Positions 55,557 to 63,980 of a stretch of DNA of 64,000 nt are shown piece after piece. The position numbers and the translations under genes were made by a program. The notes beneath the pieces are model-generated. The model ran no database searches, had not been told where the DNA came from, and saw nothing but the letters and a program-made list of their open reading frames with translations. The first letter of the stretch is position 1; each line of letters begins with the position of its first letter. Origin of the DNA: Agrobacterium fabrum (lineage in GTDB: Bacteria; Pseudomonadota; Alphaproteobacteria; Rhizobiales; Rhizobiaceae); contig QFOL01000001.1 of assembly GCA_003241215.1 (NCBI GenBank), positions 14,888 through 78,887 on the forward strand. The letters run 5' to 3'.

Positions 55557-55991
55557 TCAGACGTCAACCGTTTGAGGGCCGGCTTCGGGGCGCTTTTTCA
55601 GAGCGACGATGGCATCCACCTCGATCAGCCAATCCGAGTGGCCAAGGGCCTGGACTCCCAGAAAAATACTGGCGCAGACCGGCCAGTGATCGCCAAAGAC
55701 TTCCTGTCCCGCGGCGAAGATCGGCTCGACCAGTTCGTCGCGGTGCCCGACGACGTTGATGGTCATTCGCACCATCTGGAATGGATGAGCGTTGAGCGCC
55801 TTCAAGACATCTGCGATGTTACGAAAGCACTGGGCTGCCTGCAGGGCATGGTCATTCGGGCCGACAAGCTGCCCTGCTCGGTCAATAGCAACCTGCCCGG
55901 CGATAAAGGCCAATGGCCCGGATGGCGCGATCGATATCTGCGCATAAGCGTCATTGAGGGGAGGTGCGATCGTCAAAGGGTTAAAATTCAT
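55557..55991 (-). CDS. RidA/YjgF family protein
   Basis: The 144-residue protein from ATG 55991 (MNFNPLTIAPPLNDAYAQIS) has the RidA fold: GPLAFIAGQVAIDRAGQLVG, HALQAAQCFRNIADVLKALN, MVRMTINVVGHRDELVEPIF and CASIFLGVQALGHSDWLIEV, then DAIVAL. The catalytic Arg seen in enamine deaminases of the RidA subfamily (C/S-R near the end) is absent from the VCASIFLGV segment, so it belongs to another subgroup. Such proteins can hydrolyse ring-cleavage intermediates. It lies 179 bp before the monooxygenase gene on the same strand. Confidence 0.82.
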   Translation of the reverse strand: MNFNPLTIAPPLNDAYAQISIAPSGPLAFIAGQVAIDRAGQLVGPNDHALQAAQCFRNIADVLKALNAHPFQMVRMTINVVGHRDELVEPIFAAGQEVFGDHWPVCASIFLGVQALGHSDWLIEVDAIVALKKRPEAGPQTVDV

Positions 55992-56375
55992 CACTTGAAT
56001 CCTTGCATGACAGGGTCCGTCCTCCGGGCTCCGCGGAGGCCAAACTACCGTTGGCGATGTGCAGTTGCGCACGGCTATTCAGCAGCATCGACCGGTCGAA
56101 GAGCGCGGCCGAAGCGTTCGGAAAGATGGATAGCACCGTTGCCGGCGACAGGTTCGCGCCACACTGCCAAAAGATATCGAGAGCCGGCCATTTGGGCCGA
56201 CAGTCCGACCTTGCCTGGGGGGTGATGGTTTCCCGTTCCTGGATTCGGTAAAGTCTCGGTTTCCGCTGAGGACGCCCCGAAAACCGCCGCTTTCATGGTC
56301 CGCTCCCGGGTCCTGTTGAGTCAAGCGCCGGTCGGTATGGTGCTGGCCCGTCCTCTCCGGCCGGCCTCCATGCCC
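55992..56375 (-). promoter_or_regulatory. Control region of the ridA-monooxygenase-SDR unit with copy B of the 42-nt element
   Basis: No gene is supported in these 384 bp. On the minus strand 56193 to 56152 repeats the element found at 30600 to 30641: AAATGGCCG, TCTCGATA, then TGGCA and TGGCGCGAAC at the same spacing, 34 of 42 bases identical. It ends 160 bp before the ridA start, in the same orientation relative to the gene as copy A. A CCTCCG/CGGAGG hairpin lies nearer the gene at about 56019 to 56038. Confidence 0.55.
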
Positions 56376-57245
56376 TCAGAGCGCTGCATCTTGCGGGTGC
56401 ACAAGATCGACATGTACCTTGCGGCGGTATCGCATCGGGCTGATGCCGTGGACTTGCCGGAAGAGACGGTAGAAATGACTGAGGTCATCGATCCCGCAGT
56501 CGAGCGCGATCTCCGAGATCGGCGTGTTCGACGTCGCCAGCTGGCGGGCGGCATGGTCTATTCTGACGGTGTTGACATAAGCGGACGGCGTCTGGCCCAG
56601 CAGCCGGCGGAATGTACGCGAAACATGTTCATGGCTGCGTCCGGAAAACCGGATGAGCGCCGGCACCCCACACCGCAATGCTTGCGGATCCGAGATCGCG
56701 TCGCAGGCGCGGGTCATCCAGTCCGGAGCCTCCGCGGGCGCTATATCCGCAACATCGGTCAGCAGATCGGTCATCAGTGCAAGCAGGAAACATTCGATAC
56801 GTGCAAGCGATCTGTTTCCGCGATCAAGGATATGTTCCAAAGCGGATAATTCCCTGAGCTTTGCCGCATTCAGGCGGAATGCGGCCGGCATCCGGCCGTT
56901 CGTCCAGAAATACCGCCCTGTCAGCTCGCCTGCGTAGCGATCAAGGAGATGCGCTGCGGTCTCCTGGCTGAATGCGACGTTCACCATTCGGCAGGGGGCT
57001 TCTTCGGTGTTCTGGAACGCATGGCGGTCCGGCGGGCGGACAAACATCAGCCCACCGGTTTCGACGCGCTCGACGGCTCCATTGATGAAATGCGAACAGC
57101 TGCCGGTAACGATCCAGAAACATTCGTAGAAGTCGTGATCATGAAGAACCGGGGGCGGCGTGCGCTCGATCCAGGGCCGGTTGACATGGAAGGCTTCGCT
57201 TGGATCGATCTTGGCTCCCAAGCTGATTGTGAATCGTTTCTTCAA
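56376..57245 (-). CDS. AraC family transcriptional regulator
   Basis: The C-terminal double helix-turn-helix is clear (PALIRFSGRSHEHVSRTFRR; ISEIALDCGIDDLSHFYRLF, then RQVHGISPMRYRRK), behind a cupin sensor (PPVLHDHDFYECFWIVTGSC; GLMFVRPPDRHAFQNTEEAP). No ATG lies near the domain start; I used TTG at 57245 (MKKRFTISLGAKIDPSEAFH), giving 289 residues, with GTG codons slightly upstream as alternatives. It is divergent from the carbohydrate-type ABC operon and probably controls it, as AraC-type regulators of this shape often do for sugars. Confidence 0.83.
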   Translation of the reverse strand: MKKRFTISLGAKIDPSEAFHVNRPWIERTPPPVLHDHDFYECFWIVTGSCSHFINGAVERVETGGLMFVRPPDRHAFQNTEEAPCRMVNVAFSQETAAHLLDRYAGELTGRYFWTNGRMPAAFRLNAAKLRELSALEHILDRGNRSLARIECFLLALMTDLLTDVADIAPAEAPDWMTRACDAISDPQALRCGVPALIRFSGRSHEHVSRTFRRLLGQTPSAYVNTVRIDHAARQLATSNTPISEIALDCGIDDLSHFYRLFRQVHGISPMRYRRKVHVDLVHPQDAAL

Positions 57246-57406
57246 GTCAAATAATCCCACAAAATTATCAAAACTCACCAAGAAATCCGGGAGTATCTGG
57301 ATAACATTATCAATGATTGTCAAGTCGCGACTGTTGAGTCGGCCGCCGGGGAGAGGCGGCTCCAGGGAGGGGCGGTTTGAGCAATTGCCAAGGGAGGAGA
57401 ACGCAA
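57246..57406. promoter_or_regulatory. Divergent promoter region between the AraC gene and the ABC operon
   Basis: The 161 bp are A/T rich in the middle (57250 to 57325), unlike the flanking genes. A TTGACA box lies on the minus strand at 57323 to 57318. GTCGCGAC at 57324 to 57331 is a palindrome, and TTATCA occurs twice near 57266 and 57308. GGGAGGAG precedes the binding-protein gene. Specific operator assignment is not possible. Confidence 0.4.
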
Positions 57407-58699
57407 ATGCTGCAGAAAGTTTTGTGGGCGAGTTGTGTCCTGGCATTGAGTGCCGTCGGCACTTCGGCCTTTGCCGCAACCGTCACAATTGCGGAACACC
57501 GGCAGGCAAGGATCGATGCCTTGAAAGCCGTGATCCCGGACATCGAAAAACAGACCGGCGTCGACATTGAACTCGTCGAATATCCAGGCCCAGATCGTGA
57601 ATATGTTTCAAAATTGCTGACCGAGATCGCCGCCGGGGCCGGCCCCGACGTGTTTTCCCTGCCGAGCATCAGCCAGGTCGTCGATTTCGCGACGGCAGGA
57701 TATCTGCAGGACGTCACCGAAGAGGTGAAGGCGTCGGATGCCTATAACAGCTTCTACGATATCACCAAAAAGGCCGCCACGTTCGACGATGGCAAAATCT
57801 ATGTGATGCCGACCATGCTGTCGGTGCAGCAGCTCTTTTTCCGTCGCGACATTCTGGAAAAGGCGGGCATATCGACGGAACAGCCCAAGGATTGGAACGA
57901 CCTCCTGCAGCGTTCGATCGACGCGAAGGCGAAGACGGGCAGTTATTCGCTGATGCTGCCGATGGGAGTAACCTGGGGCTCGGGCTCTTTCGTCGAGAGT
58001 TTCAGGCTCCTGATCGCCGGCAGTTCGACACCGCAGCTTGCGACCGCCGATGGGAAACTCGATCTGACCGGCAAGGGGGTCGGTGAGGTGTTTGGCTTTT
58101 ATGAGCAGATGGTGACGAACAAGCTGTTGCCGGTCGATCCGCTGCTTGGTCCCGAGCCCTGGGTCATCCCGAAATACGAGATGTTTCCCGCCGGCAAGCT
58201 GTTGATAACGAGCTGCGGTTCCTGGTGTTATATCTTCGACTGGGGTCCGAAGAGCAAGAACCCGATTCCCGATGTCACCAAGACCGTGGGTACGTGGTCG
58301 GTTCCCGGTAAGGATGGTGGCCAGCATGTCATGGTGGATCTCAGCCATCCCTGGGCGGTGAACGCTTCCGCTTCCGATCCGGAAGCTGCGAAGAAAGTCC
58401 TCAAAGCCATGGGCTCGGTCAAGCTCATGGTCAGCTACGCCGCAAACGAGGGCAATCTGCCCTCGCGCAAGGATGCGGTGGACGATGCGGATTTCCAGAA
58501 GTTGACCGCGCTCGTGCCGCTGATGAAAGACCTCGATCGCGGCGCCTATCTGAAAAGCGCACCGGGTTTCTCGACGGTTATGGAGGGCGTCGGTCGGGCC
58601 ACGGAGGCGCTGCTGCTCGGAAACGCCGATGCGGCCGGCGCCCAGAAAATCCTCGTCGATTACGTCAAGGCGACGCTTGGCGACGATGTGGTGAAGTAA
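57407..58699 (+). CDS. Carbohydrate-type ABC transporter substrate-binding protein (family 1)
   Basis: The 430-residue protein has a Sec signal (MLQKVLWASCVLALSAVGTS, cleaved after AFA) and a family-1 solute-binding fold (IPDIEKQTGVDIELVEYPGP; LTEIAAGAGPDVFSLPSISQ; VVDFATAGYLQDVTEEVKAS; EMFPAGKLLITSCGSWC; VMVDLSHPWAVNASASDPEA). It is the first gene of a six-gene unit with two MalF/G-type permeases and a UgpC-type ATPase. The sugar cannot be told from sequence alone. Confidence 0.88.
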   Translation: MLQKVLWASCVLALSAVGTSAFAATVTIAEHRQARIDALKAVIPDIEKQTGVDIELVEYPGPDREYVSKLLTEIAAGAGPDVFSLPSISQVVDFATAGYLQDVTEEVKASDAYNSFYDITKKAATFDDGKIYVMPTMLSVQQLFFRRDILEKAGISTEQPKDWNDLLQRSIDAKAKTGSYSLMLPMGVTWGSGSFVESFRLLIAGSSTPQLATADGKLDLTGKGVGEVFGFYEQMVTNKLLPVDPLLGPEPWVIPKYEMFPAGKLLITSCGSWCYIFDWGPKSKNPIPDVTKTVGTWSVPGKDGGQHVMVDLSHPWAVNASASDPEAAKKVLKAMGSVKLMVSYAANEGNLPSRKDAVDDADFQKLTALVPLMKDLDRGAYLKSAPGFSTVMEGVGRATEALLLGNADAAGAQKILVDYVKATLGDDVVK

Positions 58700-58714
58700 G
58701 TCCACCGACTATGC

Positions 58715-58747
58715 GGAGACCGGGGTACGGTAATCGCCCCGGTTTCC
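58715..58747 (+). terminator. Intercistronic hairpin after the binding-protein gene
   Basis: GGAGACCGGGG (58715 to 58725) and CCCCGGTTTCC (58737 to 58747) pair over 11 positions including one G-U pair, around an 11-base loop. Such structures behind binding-protein genes usually cause partial termination or protect the message, so the binding protein is made in excess over the permeases. Confidence 0.55.
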
Positions 58748-58825
58748 TTGAACGAAACGGTTCGCTTCGCGGACTGCCGCGTCAGCGGCTGACCTGCCAC
58801 ATCTTCCATGAAAGACGAGTGAAAC

Positions 58826-59710
58826 ATGTCCGAGAGCTTCAGACACCGGGAGGCATGGCGCAACCGATGGCTCATCCTGCCTTCCGTATTGCTGTTGACA
58901 GCCTTTGTCATCTATCCCGCCTTCGTTGCGATCTATACGAGCCTGACCAACGCGGCTCTGACAGGGCCGGCCGCCATGAACCCCCGCTTTATCGGACTGG
59001 CGAATTATTCCAGGCTTCTTGCCGACGGCAATTTCTGGCGGTCGCTGGCCATCACCTTCTGGTTCGTGCTGTTCTCGGCCGTGCTTGGCCAGCTTGTGCT
59101 CGGTCTCCTCTCCGCCATGCTGCTGCGTCGGCGTTTCGCACTGAGACCCTTGATCAACGCCATCATCCTGATGCCCAACGCGGTGCCGGAAGTCGTTGCG
59201 GCCCTGATGTGGGCATCGATGCTGGCGGCCGGGGAATACGGCACGCTCAACAACATTGTCGCCTGGTTCGGTATCGATCCGCAACGCTGGCTGACGACCT
59301 TTCCGCTGACGATGATCGTCATCGTCAACATCTGGCGCGGCATAGGCTTTGCGATGATCCTGATGACATCAGGCCTGAGCGCGATCTCCGACGAACTCTA
59401 TGAGGCGGCCTGGATGGACGGCGCCAGCGCCAGCCAGATATTCAGGCGCATCACGCTGCCCCTGCTTGTCCCGACCGTTTTCCTTTACCTGCTCGTTTCC
59501 ACGGTCTCCACCATAGGAATTTTCGGGCTTGTTTTCGCGCTGACCCGGGGCGGGCCGGCGGGGGCGACCGAGATCATCGGCATCTACATCTACAATCAGT
59601 CGTTCAACGCCTATCAGCTCGGTTACGGCTCGGCCGTCGCCGTGGTGGTGCTGGCGTTCTCGCTGGCGATCGGGATGGTTTATGTCCGCGCGCTGAAGGT
59701 GGAAGTCTGA
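58826..59710 (+). CDS. ABC transporter permease (MalF/UgpA-like)
   Basis: The 294-residue membrane protein has six predicted helices (WLILPSVLLLTAFVIYPAFV first) and the EAA loop YEAAWMDGASASQIFRRITL, PLLVPTVFLYLL near the C-terminal third. It forms half of the transmembrane channel. The gene ends in an overlap with the next start (TGATGG). Confidence 0.93.
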   Translation: MSESFRHREAWRNRWLILPSVLLLTAFVIYPAFVAIYTSLTNAALTGPAAMNPRFIGLANYSRLLADGNFWRSLAITFWFVLFSAVLGQLVLGLLSAMLLRRRFALRPLINAIILMPNAVPEVVAALMWASMLAAGEYGTLNNIVAWFGIDPQRWLTTFPLTMIVIVNIWRGIGFAMILMTSGLSAISDELYEAAWMDGASASQIFRRITLPLLVPTVFLYLLVSTVSTIGIFGLVFALTRGGPAGATEIIGIYIYNQSFNAYQLGYGSAVAVVVLAFSLAIGMVYVRALKVEV

Positions 59711-60609
59711 TGGCTCAGCGCACAGAGACCGCAAAGGCGACTGCGAGCCGCTATGGGCTCCTCCTTGTCATCAGCCTTTATTGCATAATGCCCTTCGTCT
59801 GGCTTCTCATGGCCGCCTTCGACGCGGATGCGACGCTGTTCCTGAAGGTGCCCGAGCAGTTCAGCCTTGCCAACCTCTTCCGGGTATTTCTGGAGCAGGA
59901 CGGGCTGCGATGGCTGATGAATTCCCTTATCGTCTGCGGCCTTTCGACCGTGCTCGTTCTCATCCTTGCGGGCTTCGGTGGTTATGCCCTTTCCAGAACG
60001 CAGGCCTGGTGGAAAAGGCCGTTCCTCTATTCGATCATACTCATCCGGGTCCTCCCGACGACCGCGCTTATCGTTCCGCTCTACAAGGTCATGCTGGGCG
60101 GTAATCAGCTCATCGCAAGTGTTGTCCGCCCGATTGTCGACCCGGAATATTTCCGGGCGACGATGCGTATCGTCGGCTTCATCGACGGTTATCTGGGGTT
60201 GATCGTGCTGATGGCGACGATGCATTTGCCGCTGGCGCTGTGGATCATGAAGACCTTTTTCGACACGGTCCCGCGGGAATACGAAGAGGCGGCGATCATG
60301 GATGGCGCGACCTTCGCGCAGCGACTGCGCCGCGTGCTTATTCCGCTTGCAATGCCTGGCCTCGCCGCATCGGGCCTCTTCGCCTTCATCGCCGCCTGGG
60401 GGGACTTCCTTCTGCCGCTGACCTTCATCTCATCACCGGAGCTGCGGATGTTGCCGCTTGGCATCTACAGCGCCTTTCTACGCACCAGCGAGATCGACTA
60501 CGGCCTCCTGGCCGCGATCGCAACCATCTACACCGTCCCCGCCGTCATCGCCTTTGCCTTCGCACGGCGCTTTCTGGTTCAGACCTTCGGCGGCGGATTG
60601 AAGGGATAA
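59710..60609 (+). CDS. ABC transporter permease (MalG/UgpE-like)
   Basis: The 299-residue protein has six membrane helices (YGLLLVISLYCIMPFVWLLM first) and the EAA loop EYEEAAIMDGATFAQRLRRV, LIPLAMPGLAASGLFAF. It pairs with the preceding permease. It is followed five bases later by the ATPase gene. Confidence 0.93.
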   Translation: MAQRTETAKATASRYGLLLVISLYCIMPFVWLLMAAFDADATLFLKVPEQFSLANLFRVFLEQDGLRWLMNSLIVCGLSTVLVLILAGFGGYALSRTQAWWKRPFLYSIILIRVLPTTALIVPLYKVMLGGNQLIASVVRPIVDPEYFRATMRIVGFIDGYLGLIVLMATMHLPLALWIMKTFFDTVPREYEEAAIMDGATFAQRLRRVLIPLAMPGLAASGLFAFIAAWGDFLLPLTFISSPELRMLPLGIYSAFLRTSEIDYGLLAAIATIYTVPAVIAFAFARRFLVQTFGGGLKG

Positions 60610-60614
60610 CATCG

Positions 60615-61706
60615 ATGTCTTCCATTACCCTCAGTAAAATCCGCAAAAGCTTCGGCGCACTCGAGATCATCAAAGGTGTGGACATCTCAATCAGGCAAGG
60701 CGAATTCGCCGTCTTTGTCGGCCCTTCCGGCTGCGGCAAGTCCACGCTGCTGCGCATGATCGCTGGCCTGGAATCGATCAGCGGCGGTGAGTTCCGCCTC
60801 GATGGCGAGCGCATGAACGATGTCTCGCCGGACAAGCGGGGGCTCGCGATGGTTTTCCAGTCCTACGCGCTTTATCCGCACATGACGGTGGCGGAAAATA
60901 TCGGCTTTTCGCTCGATCTGAAGGGTGTCGACAAGGCCGATATCAAGCGGAAAGTCGATGCGGTGGCCGAGAAACTCCAGCTGAGCGCGCTGCTCGATCG
61001 CAAACCGCAGGCACTGTCCGGCGGTCAGCGTCAGCGGGTGGCGATCGGGAGGGCAATCATCAAGGAACCCAAGGTGATCCTGTTTGATGAGCCGCTTTCC
61101 AATCTGGATGCTGCCTTGCGGGTGCAGATGCGCGCCGAGCTGCAGGAACTGCACCGCACGACGGGGTCCACCATCATCTATGTCACCCACGATCAGGTGG
61201 AAGCGATGACGCTCGCCGACCGAATTGTCGTCCTCAAGGACGGCGAGGTGCAGCAGGCGGATCATCCGATCGCACTCTACAAGCGGCCGGACAATCTCTT
61301 CGTGGCCCAGTTCATCGGTTCCCCCCGGATGAACGTGTTTCCCGCGCATGTCGAGGCTGTGAACGACACCATTGCGACCATACTGACCGCCGACGGATGG
61401 AGGGTGCGCCTGGAGGGGTTCAAGGAACTTGTTCCCGGACGCAGCCTGCAACTTGGGCTTCGTCCGGAAGACCTCTCCCTGACAGGCGCTGCGGATGCTG
61501 ACTTTACCGCCGAAACCCTGCTGTCGGAACGTCTCGGCATGGAGACCTACATCTCCTTCAAAACAGGTGGAACTCCGGCGATCGCCAGAATTGTCGGCGA
61601 TCATCGGATCGGAACCGGGGAACCCGTCCCCTTGAAGATCAACCACTTCGCTTGCCATCTCTTCGACCAATCCGGTCGAGCGATCCAGCGCGTTCGAAAT
61701 CACTAG
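60615..61706 (+). CDS. ABC transporter ATPase (UgpC/MalK-like)
   Basis: The 363-residue protein starts at ATG 60615 (MSSITLSKIRKSFGALEIIK). It has Walker A GPSGCGKSTLLRMIAG, signature LSGGQRQRVAIGRAIIKEPK, Walker B VILFDEPLSNLDAALR and the H-loop VTHDQVEAMTLADR, followed by a C-terminal regulatory OB/TOBE region (SLQLGLRPEDLSL). It energises the two permeases. Confidence 0.95.
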   Translation: MSSITLSKIRKSFGALEIIKGVDISIRQGEFAVFVGPSGCGKSTLLRMIAGLESISGGEFRLDGERMNDVSPDKRGLAMVFQSYALYPHMTVAENIGFSLDLKGVDKADIKRKVDAVAEKLQLSALLDRKPQALSGGQRQRVAIGRAIIKEPKVILFDEPLSNLDAALRVQMRAELQELHRTTGSTIIYVTHDQVEAMTLADRIVVLKDGEVQQADHPIALYKRPDNLFVAQFIGSPRMNVFPAHVEAVNDTIATILTADGWRVRLEGFKELVPGRSLQLGLRPEDLSLTGAADADFTAETLLSERLGMETYISFKTGGTPAIARIVGDHRIGTGEPVPLKINHFACHLFDQSGRAIQRVRNH

Positions 61707-61719
61707 ACACGGAGAAAAC

Positions 61720-62733
61720 ATGCCTCTGAAACTCGGAGTTATTGGCTGTGGCCTGAAGGCCGCTGGCTATGCGCGAGCATGGGTGAAAAGTCCGCTCGCC
61801 CCCACCTTCGTCGCCTTGACCGATACCAGCCCCGCTTCGGTCGAACGTTTTGTCGAAATCGTCCGTCAGGGTGGCGAGCCGAAGGTCTATGAAACGGCTG
61901 ACGCGCTGCTGGCCTCGGAAGCGGCAAATCTCGACGCCATATATATCTCGACACCGCATGCCTTCCACGCCGGCTATGCCAAGGCGGCGCTGGAGCACGG
62001 GCTGCATCTGCTCCTCGAAAAACCGATGTCGCTCAATGCGCAGGAAGCGCGCGAAATTCTGGATGCCCGCGAGCGCGCCGGCCGCCAGGTCGTCGTGGCT
62101 TACCAGTCCTCGCTCTCGCCGCTCCTGCGGCGCATGCGCGAACGGGCTGATGGCGGTGAATTCGGTGCGCTGCTGGCGATTCACGGCGAGGTCTGGGAGA
62201 ATTGGCAGAGCCGCTATGGCGCCAGCTGGAAGCAGGTGCCGGCCCTTTCCGGCGGTGGCTTCATCTTCGACACCGGTTCGCATCTTTTCAACGCCGTCCT
62301 GCAGATGACCGGACTTGGCTATCGGAGCGTTTCCGCAAGCCTCGATAATCGCGGCCGCGACTTTGAACTGACCGGCGGCGTTTTCGCCAGACTGGACAAT
62401 GGAACGACCGTAAACCTGACTTTCTGCGGCGACACTATCCCCGGCTGCGAATCCTGCCTGACGCTCTTTTACGAAAAGGCCATTCTACGCGTCGATATCT
62501 GGGGCAAATGGTCGGAATTGCGCCAGGGGCAGATATCCACACGCGAAACCGCGGGGGAGGACCTGAACGCGGTCTTGGAAATCTTCGCTGAGACCTGCGC
62601 GGGCCGCCGCGCCAACCCTTCCACCGCCGAGCGCAGCCTGCATCTGGCAGAGCTGTGGGACCTCATCAAACAATCTTCGCAACAGGGCAGCGAGCGCCTG
62701 ATGCTGCAAACCAGGCCGGGAGACCTGACATGA
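61720..62733 (+). CDS. Gfo/Idh/MocA family oxidoreductase
   Basis: The 337-residue protein has an N-terminal NAD(P) Rossmann fold (LGVIGCGLKAAGYARAWVKS) with the conserved EKPMSLNAQEAREILDARER motif (Lys-Pro), and a C-terminal substrate domain with GGGFIFDTGSHLFNAVLQMT carrying the catalytic His. Members oxidise sugars or sugar alcohols such as inositol. Its place in a sugar-ABC operon together with a ThuA-like protein suggests a linked catabolic step for the imported compound. Confidence 0.92.
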   Translation: MPLKLGVIGCGLKAAGYARAWVKSPLAPTFVALTDTSPASVERFVEIVRQGGEPKVYETADALLASEAANLDAIYISTPHAFHAGYAKAALEHGLHLLLEKPMSLNAQEAREILDARERAGRQVVVAYQSSLSPLLRRMRERADGGEFGALLAIHGEVWENWQSRYGASWKQVPALSGGGFIFDTGSHLFNAVLQMTGLGYRSVSASLDNRGRDFELTGGVFARLDNGTTVNLTFCGDTIPGCESCLTLFYEKAILRVDIWGKWSELRQGQISTRETAGEDLNAVLEIFAETCAGRRANPSTAERSLHLAELWDLIKQSSQQGSERLMLQTRPGDLT

Positions 62734-63488
62734 CGAAACCAATCCGCATCACGATATGGAACGAGAACTGGCATGAAACCAAGCAGCCCGAAATCCGGGC
62801 CGTTTATCCGGAGGGCATACATGGCGCCATCGCCAGCGGAATAGCGGCGGAGGATTTCGAGATCAGAACGGCCACCTTCTTTGATCCGGACTTCGGCCTG
62901 ACCGATGAGGTTCTGGCTGAAACCGACGTGTTGTTCTGGTGGGGCCACGTCGTCCACAAGGAAGTGCCCGACGAGCTCGTTACCCGGATACAGAAGCGGG
63001 TTCTCGACGGCATGGGCCTCGTCGTCCTGCATTCGGGGCATCACTCGAAGCTGTTCGGGCGGCTCATGGGCACTTCATGCAATCTGAGCTGGCGGGAGCA
63101 TGAAGGCGGCGAGCGTGAGCGGGTGTGGATTGTCGACCCTGCGCATCCCATCGCGGCGGGTTTGCCTGAATCCATCGTCATTCCCCAGTCGGAAATGTAT
63201 GGCGAACCTTTCGATATTCCCCAGCCTGACCATCTGGTTTTTGTCAGCTGGGTTGAAGGCGGAGAGGTTTTCCGATCGGGTTGCTGCTATCACCGGGGGC
63301 GTGGACGCATCTTTTATTTCAGCCCCGGTCACGAAAGTTTCCCGATCTATTTCATGCCGGAAATCCACCGGGTCCTCTCCAATGCCGCCCGTTGGTGCGC
63401 AGCGCCGCACGAAGATGGGACCCGCATGGTCAACAGGCATCGCCCCGTTCCACTTGAAATGATCCGGAGCGGGCAGGGGGAGCCGTGA
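62730..63488 (+). CDS. ThuA-like protein (trehalose utilisation family)
   Basis: The 252-residue protein starts in an ATGA overlap with the oxidoreductase gene (MTKPIRITIWNENWHETKQP). It has the glutamine-amidotransferase-like ThuA fold: VYPEGIHGAIASGIAAEDFE, DVLFWWGHVVHKEVPDELVT, GLVVLHSGHHSKLFGRLMGT and GRGRIFYFSPGHESFPIYFM. ThuA of Sinorhizobium is needed for use of trehalose and related disaccharides with ThuB, a Gfo/Idh-type dehydrogenase. The neighbouring pair here is therefore ThuB/ThuA-like, though the transported sugar may differ. Confidence 0.9.
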   Translation: MTKPIRITIWNENWHETKQPEIRAVYPEGIHGAIASGIAAEDFEIRTATFFDPDFGLTDEVLAETDVLFWWGHVVHKEVPDELVTRIQKRVLDGMGLVVLHSGHHSKLFGRLMGTSCNLSWREHEGGERERVWIVDPAHPIAAGLPESIVIPQSEMYGEPFDIPQPDHLVFVSWVEGGEVFRSGCCYHRGRGRIFYFSPGHESFPIYFMPEIHRVLSNAARWCAAPHEDGTRMVNRHRPVPLEMIRSGQGEP

Positions 63489-63905
63489 CGTCCGCCTCGT
63501 TCTCGGGCGTTGCCGCATGCTGCAGAAGCAATTGCAGTCGGTGGCTATCTGATTTTCCGGTCTGACGCAGCGTGGCAGCCGGCGTGTCCCGGCTCCCATA
63601 AGGTGCAACTGGAGAATGGTCCGAGAGGTGAGAATGTTGGGGGGCGGGGTGGTAGTGGCAAGCATCGCCAACACCCCGTCGGGTGGGTTTGCCCGGCCGC
63701 AGATACGCCGGCAATCAACGAACCTGCAAATAAACAATCCGGCTTGTCGCCGGATCGGTCGCCAGCGCCCTTATCGTATCCTTAAAGGCTACATGGCAGG
63801 AACCCGATATGCTCCAGCTCGCATGACATGCGATGGCTTTCTACCCCACAAGCAGGGCTGAGAACGGGAAGCTGGCCGATGAAATATTGATTTAATTTGG
63901 AAAAC
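63489..63905. other. Gene-free spacer between the thuA-like gene and tRNA-Gly
   Basis: I see no gene in these 417 bp. ATCCGGC (63737 to 63743) and GCCGGAT (63749 to 63755) form a 7-bp hairpin with a five-base loop, without a T tract; it could end the ABC operon transcript. The last 60 bp before the tRNA are A/T rich. Confidence 0.5.
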
Positions 63906-63980
63906 TGGAGCGGGCGAAGGGATTTGAACCCTCGACCCCAACCTTGGCAAGGTTGTGCTCTACCCCTGAGCTACACCCGC
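63906..63980 (-). tRNA. tRNA-Gly (anticodon GCC)
   Basis: The 75-nt minus-strand sequence begins GCGGGTGTAGCTCAGGGGTA and folds as a cloverleaf. The acceptor arms are GCGGGTG and CGCCCGC with one G-U pair; the anticodon loop is CTTGCCA (GCC); the T arm is CGAGGGTTCAAATCCCTTCG-like; and an encoded CCA follows the T discriminator. It reads GGC and GGU codons. No integrated element is visible at it within the window. Confidence 0.96.

Noticed and set aside
63906-63980. tRNA-Gly as an attachment site for an integrated element
   Set aside because: No integrase and no repeated tRNA 3' end was seen in the window.
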